DNA from: Oegoconia quadripuncta
Taxonomy: Eukaryota; Arthropoda; Insecta; Lepidoptera; Autostichidae
DNA length: 64,000 bases
NCBI GenBank assembly: GCA_949316235.1
Contig: OX438759.1
Span: 11,445,618-11,509,617, forward strand
Reading direction: 5' to 3'
Program-made: the position numbers and the translations under genes
Notes under the pieces: model-generated
Seen by the model: the letters and a program-made list of their open reading frames with translations, nothing else
Database searches by the model: none
Told to the model about the DNA's origin: nothing
Shown here: positions 46,791 through 64,000 of the stretch, piece by piece
How positions within the stretch are numbered: position 1 is the first letter of the stretch
How the letters are laid out: each line of letters opens with the position of its first letter

Positions 46791-47840
46791 TTACTGGTTA
46801 AAGTGAGTTATCAGTAAAGCAGATCGCACTGAAAAATTTTCATTTGATCCTCCTGGCTGAGGTACAATTGGTACCACCTCTGTAGGTATATCTATATCTG
46901 GTAGGTCTCCAATGATATCATTGTGGCTTAGGGCCATGTTATGTAGCACAGCACAAGATACAACTATGTACATAGCAGTGTCCAGCTTTACCCGTAACCC
47001 CATAGACAGACAGGGGAAGCGTCTCTTTAATACCCCAAAACACCTCTCTATAGGGTTTCTTGTAGCAATTTGAGCAAGGTTATATGCCTCTTCACTGGCT
47101 GTTGCTGGCTGTATAAATGGGGTCAATAGATATTTACGGCAGGGATAACCACTGTCTCCTAGTAGTACATTGCTTCCATATGCGCCCATCTCAAAATCAG
47201 CTCGGATGTGAGAATCATTCAAAATAGTTGTGTCATGGACTGATCCTGGCCACCTAGATATTATGTCCAAGATATGCAATTCTGCATCACAAACTGCCTG
47301 AACATTAAGCGAAAAGTAACCTTTTCGGTTACGAAACAGTTCTGCATATTGTCCGCCAGGAGACTGAATTTTGATGTGGGTGCAGTCCACAGCTCCAATC
47401 ACATTGGGGAACCCACTAATGGCATAAAATCCATTCCGAACCCTAGAATGTTCTGCAGCAGTCATTGGCATTTTAATGAATTGAGGCCTCAGTTTCGCAA
47501 TTTCCATTGATACTTTTTTAATTATGCGGCACGCTGTCGTCTTATGCACTCTAACATTATCTGCAACGGATATTTGGAATCCTCCCGATGCATAAAAACT
47601 TATGGCCAACAAAACTTGCTCCGCAGCGCAGATGGCATGGTTACGCTGGGTCATGGGTTCCAGGTGTGTAAGTAAACTCATCAGTTCAAAAAAAACAGGT
47701 TTTGAAATTCTGTACCGGTCCTTGAATTCTTGCTCATTATAGTGATTTAATGGATGCATTCGTTCTCGAAATTGGCGAATTGGCCCCAGATCTTCCTCTT
47801 CGCTAGATAGTGATATATCGTCAGCAGATAAATCAGACAT
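46791..47840 (-). CDS. PIF/Harbinger transposase (HARBI1-like), unit A, intact
   Basis: Uninterrupted 349-codon frame, the usual length for the family. The DDE nuclease fold is recognisable: catalytic Asp152 (GAVDCTHIKI), Asp203 (RWPGSVHDTTIL) and Glu265 (NPIERCFGVLKRRF), with an N-terminal HTH region (SVADNVRVHKTTACRIIKK). It cuts and reinserts the element at TWA-type targets. No stop or frameshift is visible, so it could still be catalytically competent. It differs from the unit B copy at residue 175 (Tyr here, Asp in B) and in having an intact C-terminus. Host-domesticated HARBI1 is an alternative, but the flanking TIRs and duplicate argue for a transposon. Confidence 0.92.
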   Translation of the reverse strand: MSDLSADDISLSSEEEDLGPIRQFRERMHPLNHYNEQEFKDRYRISKPVFFELMSLLTHLEPMTQRNHAICAAEQVLLAISFYASGGFQISVADNVRVHKTTACRIIKKVSMEIAKLRPQFIKMPMTAAEHSRVRNGFYAISGFPNVIGAVDCTHIKIQSPGGQYAELFRNRKGYFSLNVQAVCDAELHILDIISRWPGSVHDTTILNDSHIRADFEMGAYGSNVLLGDSGYPCRKYLLTPFIQPATASEEAYNLAQIATRNPIERCFGVLKRRFPCLSMGLRVKLDTAMYIVVSCAVLHNMALSHNDIIGDLPDIDIPTEVVPIVPQPGGSNENFSVRSALLITHFNQ

Positions 47841-47951
47841 TTTTGCTATTTCAACTTACTATACTATATAGGAAATTTCGAGATATTTCTTTGACAGTCT
47901 GTCAATTGACAGATTTCCGCTGATTAATTATTAAATTATTAACAAGACTTT

Positions 47952-48144
47952 CACCCGGTTTCTGAAACGTTTGTCATGGAAAAAATTACGTAACAAGTTG
48001 TTAATCCTTAATTAAGCGCAGTTTGGGTTTCTGAACGAGCCAAGTGACAGTTTGTCAATGGTTTGTCATTGCAAATGTCAAATGTCGAATTAACGGCCGA
48101 TTATGGTAGTATTGGGTTTCCGGAAAGGTTTTTCGGGTGTCAAA
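47952..48144. repeat. Shared Harbinger TIR at the centre of the inverted repeat
   Basis: CACCCGGTTTCTGAAACG ... TTTTTCGGGTGTCAAA, 193 bp, nearly identical to 43375-43567 and to the inverse of about 52265-52457. It is oriented as the left end of unit B. Unit A, by contrast, stops at GACTTT (47946-47951) where its own inward-facing TIR should begin, so A is truncated exactly at B's first base. Confidence 0.85.
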
Positions 48145-48252
48145 GTCTTGTTAATAATTTAATAATTAATCAGCGGAAATCTGTCAATTGACAGACTGTC
48201 AAAGAAATATCTCGAAATTTCCTATATAGTATAGTAAGTTGGAATAGCAAAA

Positions 48253-49254
48253 ATGTCTGATTTATCTGCTGACGATATATCACTATCTAGCGAAGAGGAA
48301 GATCTGGGGCCAATTCGCCAATTTCGAGAACGAATGCATCCATTAAATCACTATAATGAGCAAGAATTCAAGGACCGGTACAGAATTTCAAAACCTGTTT
48401 TTTTTGAACTGATGAGTTTACTTACACACCTGGAACCCATGACCCAGCGTAACCACGCCATCTGCGCTGCGGAGCAAGTTTTGTTGGCCATAAGTTTTTA
48501 TGCATCGGGAGGATTCCAAATATCCGTTGCAGATAATGTTAGAGTGCATAAGACGACAGCGTGCCGCATAATTAAAAAAGTATCAATGGAAATTGCGAAA
48601 CTGAGGCCTCAATTCATTAAAATGCCAATGACTGCTGCAGAACATTCTAGGGTTCGGAATGGATTTTATGCCATTAGTGGGTTCCCCAATGTGATTGGAG
48701 CTGTGGACTGCACCCACATCAAAATTCAGTCTCCTGGCGGACAATATGCAGAACTGTTTCGTAACCGAAAAGGTGACTTTTCGCTTAATGTTCAGGCAGT
48801 TTGTGATGCAGAATTGCATATCTTGGACATAATATCTAGGTGGCCAGGATCAGTCCATGACACAACTATTTTGAATGATTCTCACATCCGAGCTGATTTT
48901 GAGATGGGCGCATATGGAAGCAATGTACTACTAGGAGACAGTGGTTATCCCTGCCGTAAATATCTATTGACCCCATTTATACAGCCAGCAACAGCCAGTG
49001 AAGAGGCATATAACCTTGCTCAAATTGCTACAAGAAACCCTATAGAGAGGTGTTTTGGGGTATTAAAGAGACGCTTCCCCTGTCTGTCTATGGGGTTACG
49101 GGTAAAGCTGGACACTGCTATGTACATAGTTGTATCTTGTGCTGTGCTACATAACATGGCCCTAAGCCACAATGATATCATTGGAGACCTACCAGATATA
49201 GATATACCTACAGAGGTGGTACCAAATTGTACCTCAGCCAGGAGGATCAAATGA
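48253..49254 (+). pseudogene. PIF/Harbinger transposase, unit B, C-terminal frameshift
   Basis: Same protein as unit A for about 319 residues, with all three catalytic residues present. Then one extra A (gtaccAAATtgtacc here; gtaccAATtgtacc in A) shifts the frame and gives a shortened, altered tail (333 codons). The lost ~30 residues lie after the DDE domain, so activity might be reduced rather than abolished. Residue 175 is Asp instead of Tyr. Confidence 0.9.
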
Positions 49255-49437
49255 AAATTTTTCAGTGCGATCTGCTTTACTGATAACTCACTTTAACCAG
49301 TAAATACCTAGGTGTCTCCTTTATTAAACAATTGTACATTATAATCAGTCTTTATTATGTATATATTCTTCTTATATTCTAATCGCTTCAACTTAACTAA
49401 ATAAATCAGAGGTGTTACATACTATAAAATTGTGTTA

Positions 49438-50949
49438 TTATTTTTCCTTAAAATTTAATTCGGCTTCCTTTATTTTAATTTCTATATCAATTAATTTTTG
49501 TTTTTTTAAAGATATTTTGTAATTAATCAAATTGGTTTTTTTCTCTATCACTGCACTTTCCAGTTTTTTTTGGTAAAATTTTCTTTTTATAGAGTTGGTG
49601 TTTTCAATTATTTTTTTTGGTTTTAGGCAAATACTGTTGTTTTTAATTTTGGAAGAAGAAGGTCTTGATGATAATGGTTTTTTTTTCTGTAAGACTTTTG
49701 GAGGTGGAACAGTCTCAAACAAAGAACAACCCTCATCCAGTGGTGGCTCCGCAGAAAGTATTTTCTCCACTACTGGTATCTCTACAGTATCCATTTTATG
49801 ATTATCTGAAATAAATATATTATACATTATATTGCATAACAGTATGTGTATTCTCACCCCTCACTGGTCATGTCATAGTTAATCTATGCACTGGAATCGG
49901 ACTGATGATGATGAATAATTCATTTATAAATTACAAAAAATTGTTACTCACCAAACTCGTGAATTGTTTCAATAATAATTACATTTTCATCTTTCTTGAA
50001 ATCCTCATCACCATCTTTTCTAAAATAATCAGTTGCACTGTCACAAGTGTTGGACAGTGGTCTTATTTGCTCACCCATCAAAGCCAACATTTGTGCGCCA
50101 ACTTCACTTAATACTGGTGTAAAAGTACCACCGCCGGTAGCCATTATTGCTTTCTGAAAATTGTTAATATATCCATAAAATATCACAAACAAGTCCAACA
50201 CTGAGCAACAAAGAAAGGTTCATATTTTTAAAATTATGTTAACAGAATAGATGTCTCTTAAATAAATAAGTATAGTAGTGATAAAATCCAGTTTTTCTTA
50301 CTACTAGCACAAAGTATTACTACCTTTTGTAATAAAAAGAATTCTTTTTCTACACACCTTGTCTTCAGCTTTATCCTTTTTAAATTTTTTTAAATCGTTT
50401 TGTATTTTTTTTTCCACATAATTCTGCATCTAAAATGTTAAATACAAACAATATTAGTATATTGGTAATGTAAAAAAGCTGCACAAAGTTGTCTTGAACA
50501 GAAACTACGCTGACATTTGCTTGTACTTGGGTCTCAAGTTAACTTCTATTTGATAGATAAAAATATTAGGCACACACATTATCATCAGCTGTTTTTTGTC
50601 TCGTCAGCCTTTTTAAGTTTTGATAAGCAGTGTTAAGCTGCTTCGCTGATCGGGGATTCTCTGCAGACGAGTTATATTCCTGAGCTATTCTTTCCCATGT
50701 GAAATTTTTTTTCTCGACCGTCACTGCATTAGTGCTCTTATTTTCAATTATTGCTTTGTACCTAAATAGAAATACATAACATTAGTATTATTATAAACAA
50801 ATTGTAAGTATATGTAGGTATAAGTATAAGTAGATAAATAGGTCTATACATTGTGTTTATTGGAAAACTGGATTTGAACTTGATACTCACTTATCCACTA
50901 TTGTTAAGAGCTCCCTCTTTTCTTTCTCCGTGTAATTTTTACGCGACAT
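49438..50949 (-). CDS. Harbinger Myb/SANT-like accessory protein, unit B (five exons)
   Basis: Mirror image of the unit A gene. Exons 50949-50891, 50761-50578, 50429-50358, 50153-49952 and 49805-49438 have identical lengths and splice sites. The coding sequence appears intact. Exons 1-3 are present a third time in unit C (51340-51942), without exons 4-5. Being near-identical to unit A, transcripts from the two arms would be complementary and able to pair. Confidence 0.75.
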
Positions 50950-51295
50950 ATTTTCGAAAAATTAGGTATAAAACACACTCAGGTAAAAAACATAGGTAGT
51001 ACGCTGTGTGCACGACTTATTATTTATAACCTATAAAAGTTGACTTTCGCATTTGGTGTCAAAAAGTAGAGACAAAGCTATGCGTTAGACAGAAACAAAA
51101 TATTAATGAGTGAATGAACATGACTGACTTTAGCTAGTGTTGCCGGACAAATAAATAGATCCCCTGCTAACAGTCGATTCGTTAATTTTTCGATAAATTG
51201 CTTTTCAGAAACCCACAGTTGTTTGACAGATTGTTAATGTTGACAGCTTGCTATCTAATTTAATATTTGACACGCGTTTCAGAAACCGGGTGTTA

Positions 51296-52457
51296 CACCC
51301 GGTTTCTGTGGCTACCTTTTGTAATAAAAAGAATTCTTTTTCTACACACCTTGTCTTCAGCTTTATCCTTTTTAAATTTTTTAAAATCGTTTTGTATTTT
51401 TTTTTCCACATAATTCTGCATCTAAAATGTTAAATACAAACAATATTAGTATATTGGTAATGTAAAAAAGCTGCACAAAGTTGTCTTGAACAGAAACTAC
51501 GCTGACATTTGCTTGTACTTGGGTCTCAAGTTAACTTCTATTTGATAGATAAAAATATTAGGCACACACATTATCATCAGCTGTTTTTTGTCTCGTCAGC
51601 CTTTTTAAGTTTTGATAAGCAGTGTTAAGCTGCTTCGCTGATCGGGGATTCTCTGCAGACGAGTTATATTCCTGAGCTATTCTTTCCCATGTGAAATTTT
51701 TTTTCTCGACCGTCACTGCATTAGTGCTCTTATTTTCAATTATTGCTTTGTACCTAAATAGAAATACATAACATTAGTATTATTATAAACAAATTGTAAG
51801 TATATGTAGGTATAAGTATAAGTAGATAAATAGGTCTATACATTGTGTTTATTGGAAAACTGGATTTGAACTTGATACTCACTTATCCACTATTGTTAAG
51901 AGCTCCCTCTTTTCTTTCTCCGTGTAATTTTTACGCGACATATTTTCGAAAAATTAGGTATAAAACACACTCAGGTAAAAAACATAGGTAGTACGCTGTG
52001 TGCACGACTTATTATTTATAACCTATAAAAGTTGACTTTCGCATTTGGTGTCAAAAAGTAGAGACAAAGCTATGCGTTAGACAGAAACAAAATATTAATG
52101 AGTGAATGAACATGACTGACTTTAGCTAGTGTTGCCGGACAAATAAATAGATCCCCTGCTAACAGTCGATTCGTTAATTTTTCGATAAATTGCTTTTCAG
52201 AAACCCACAGTTGTTTGACAGATTGTTAATGTTGACAGCTTGCTATCTAATTTAATATTTGACATTTGACACCCGAAAAACCTTTCCGGAAACCCAATAC
52301 TACCATAATCGGCCGTTAATTCGACATTTGACATTTGCAATGACAAACCATTGACAAACTGTCACTTGGCTCGTTCAGAAACCCAAACTGCGCTTAATTA
52401 AGGATTAACAACTTGTTACGTAATTTTTTCCATGACAAACGTTTCAGAAACCGGGTG
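51296..52457 (-). mobile_element. Internally deleted Harbinger derivative (unit C)
   Basis: Starts CACCCGGTTTCTG (only ~13 bp of the left TIR), then jumps to the element interior at 51312, corresponding to unit B 50320, and continues to a complete right TIR ending 52457. The transposase and Myb exons 4-5 are gone, leaving exons 1-3. TTA (51293-51295) separates it from unit B and fits a shared Harbinger target duplication. With ends present but no transposase it is a classic non-autonomous derivative. Confidence 0.85.
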
Positions 52458-52572
52458 TAGTGTCATAGAATAACATTTTATGGTTAAAAATCCAACATGG
52501 CGCTCGTGATATGCAAAATATAGCTGTATGGTTTTTGTTTTCACACTTATATTGTTGTTATTAGCTACCTTG
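52458..52572 (+). repeat. Repeat family F, right half
   Basis: 'gtgtcatagaataacatttt' and 'aaaatccaacatggcgctcg' continue the family F copy broken at 43374. The uninterrupted copy has 'ggtgtcataggatacatttt' and 'aaaatccaacatggcgcccg' near 55985-56030. Confidence 0.75.
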
Positions 52573-52826
52573 TAGATTTAACTATGATGTCATCGTCTTC
52601 CATGTCCATAACCAATAAAGGTTAGCAATCTTTTATATTCAATAATGGATGCTATACCTACCTAGATATGGAAGCCGGTAAAACTAAAAAGTTTGCATGC
52701 AAACCCCTACTATTTAACCTAATAGTTTGAACTACTGGGATTGTACCTGCATATCTGGTAATACTACGACAAATTATAATAACCGATACGATATATAACT
52801 TATATTCGAGTAAAAAAATAAAAGAA
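52573..52826. other. MCM5 3' flank
   Basis: AT-rich sequence between repeat F and the MCM5 stop codon. It probably includes the MCM5 3'UTR. No clear polyadenylation signal on the minus strand. Confidence 0.3.
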
Positions 52827-63075
<10,249 letters not shown>

Positions 63076-63662
63076 CTATGTATACGAAAGGTAAAGGTGA
63101 TTTATTTATGTGAATATGAGTAATTATATGAATATGCAGATGTTATATTTGAGTTAGATCCAACATTTCTTGCATTGCGGTATACAAAATCATAGCAAAT
63201 TCAATAATATCATATTAAATTACATTCATTAGATAATTATAAATCAATATAAAGGATAGTAATTGTCAGAAAATAGGAATTTACCACCAAGTCACTGATT
63301 TTGTTGAAGATGAACCTTATGGAGTATAAGTGCTTCTCCCTATAGAACATTGTATTAAAATTGTCTAGTCTTTCAACATTTTAAAATATATTATTTTGCT
63401 GATGAAATTAGTATGGTCTTAAGGTTCCATTTAAAGATTTTACATTTTCTAAAATAAACATATATAAACATTGGAAATATATAAGAATGTATTGATGTTG
63501 ATGATGGATGACTAATGAAAGATTGTGATTCTTGAAAAGACTGAACATTTTAGTAACTTGTGGAATTTATTTTATGAAAAACATAGAATGTATAAAAAAA
63601 TATTATTACCAATCTGATATTACTTAAATAGAATATAATAGTTAACAAACATACACTTAATC
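63076..63662. other. Gap between MCM5 and FDXR exons, no confident exon
   Basis: AT-rich, ~590 bp. A short minus-strand segment at about 63290-63350 (reading EKHLYSIRFIFNKISDLV between AG and GT) looks exon-like but does not match the MCM5 N-terminus. The ~280 N-terminal residues of MCM5 cannot fit here. Confidence 0.5.
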
Positions 63663-64000
63663 CTATGATTTTGTTGCAATTTCTATCATTTTGTCCACGT
63701 CACACACTTTTTCACGAGGTTTCCCAATCTTTTCTCCCTGTTCAGTCTCATACTTGTCTAATCTCTCCCAGCCTTGCCAGTCAACGATTCTGTTATGTAA
63801 CAATTTCTTTACTTCCTCAAACCCACCTCGAGAGGTTGCGCTATCATGTTTTAGTATATCTTCACTAATTAACTTTGCTACATGGAAGGCATTGCCCATA
63901 GTGTGCAGTATGACGCCTACAGGTCCAGTTCCCAACCATCCAGCTACATAGAGCTTTGCTAAGTCTTTAGCATGACTATCAGGGATACGGCCTTTATCAT
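63663..64000 (-). CDS. NADPH:adrenodoxin oxidoreductase, C-terminal exon (runs off the window)
   Basis: The minus-strand frame is open from the window edge to a TAG at 63665-63663. It reads GRIPDSHAKDLAKLYVAGW, GTGPVGVILHTMGNAFHVAK, WQGWERLDKYETEQG and GKPREKVCDVDKM, matching the C-terminus of FDXR (dare in Drosophila, ARH1 in yeast). FDXR is a mitochondrial FAD enzyme passing electrons from NADPH to adrenodoxin for P450s (ecdysteroid synthesis in insects) and Fe-S cluster assembly. The GW-x-GPVGVI segment belongs to the conserved C-terminal FAD/NADP-domain region. Upstream exons are outside. It lies on the same strand as, and upstream of, the truncated MCM5 model. Confidence 0.88.
   Translation of the reverse strand, partial: DKGRIPDSHAKDLAKLYVAGWLGTGPVGVILHTMGNAFHVAKLISEDILKHDSATSRGGFEEVKKLLHNRIVDWQGWERLDKYETEQGEKIGKPREKVCDVDKMIEIATKS

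Larger units (their letters stand above)
43375..52457. mobile_element. Composite PIF/Harbinger insertion: two inverted units plus a deleted third
   Basis: Ends are CACCCGGTTTCTGAAACG at 43375 and its reverse complement at 52457, within ~193-bp TIRs. Unit A (43375-47951) lacks its right TIR and carries a ~1.25-kb insertion. Unit B (47952-51292) is in the opposite orientation. Unit C (51296-52457) follows B after a TTA. The A arm 45021-47951 and B arm 48142-51073 are inverted copies differing at a handful of positions, separated by a single TIR (47952-48141). Each of A and B encodes a Harbinger transposase and, convergently, a Myb/SANT-like partner protein, the standard two-protein layout of this superfamily. 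Repeat F flanks both sides and continues across, so the block is an insertion. Confidence 0.88.

Noticed and set aside
47274..47510. Short frames antisense to both Harbinger transposases
   Set aside because: Identical shadows in both arms (also 48583-48819), fully overlapping the real transposase frames.
63290..63360. Exon-like minus-strand segment reading LYSIRFIFNKISDLV between AG and GT
   Set aside because: YSI recalls the MCM5 block before VGVRASY, but the rest does not match, and the segment is too short to account for the missing N-terminus.

Overview
This is a window from an insect nuclear genome, almost certainly a moth or butterfly (Lepidoptera). Genes are split by GT-AG introns. 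Intergenic DNA is AT-rich, carries the tacctacctac-type microsatellites common in moths, and is crowded with tRNA-headed SINEs, LINE 3' fragments, foldback MITEs and PIF/Harbinger DNA transposons. There is no bacterial-style organisation, no CRISPR array and no free-standing tRNA or rRNA gene.

Layout. 0-3.6 kb: repeats and a decayed pogo-type helix-turn-helix fragment. 3.6-5.2 kb (+): the last two exons of a divergent homeobox gene, with the homeodomain split at residue 44/45. 5.2-16.6 kb: repeats, including a 1.2-kb Tc1/mariner-type element with ~270-bp terminal inverted repeats (TIRs) and a perfect 27-bp-arm palindrome. 16.7-37.8 kb (-): NAA40, the N-alpha-acetyltransferase of histones H4/H2A. 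Its ~17-kb third intron contains a complete six-exon UDP-glycosyltransferase gene on the opposite strand (22.1-34.1 kb). 38.7-42.9 kb (+): a six-exon aldo-keto reductase, head to head with NAA40. 43.4-52.5 kb: a ~9.1-kb composite of PIF/Harbinger units. Two nearly identical units form a giant inverted repeat (arms ~2.93 kb, spacer ~190 bp), and an internally deleted third unit is joined in tandem. The composite sits inside a copy of another repeat that can be recognised again at 55.9 kb. 52.8-63.1 kb (-): the C-terminal 60% of MCM5, a subunit of the replicative helicase, with introns full of LINE, SINE, MITE and THAP/P-element-like remnants. 63.7-64.0 kb (-): the last exon of NADPH:adrenodoxin oxidoreductase (FDXR; dare in Drosophila), which runs off the window.

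How the genes relate. NAA40 (chromatin), MCM5 (replication) and FDXR (mitochondrial electron transfer to P450s) are housekeeping genes. The UGT and the aldo-keto reductase are detoxification/metabolism-type genes of families that commonly expand in Lepidoptera. No shared pathway is evident. The structural points most worth following are the antisense UGT nested in NAA40, the inverted Harbinger composite with its reconstructable empty site, and the missing MCM5 N-terminus beside the FDXR 3' exon. No clearly new biological system was found; the Harbinger palindrome is the most unusual object here.
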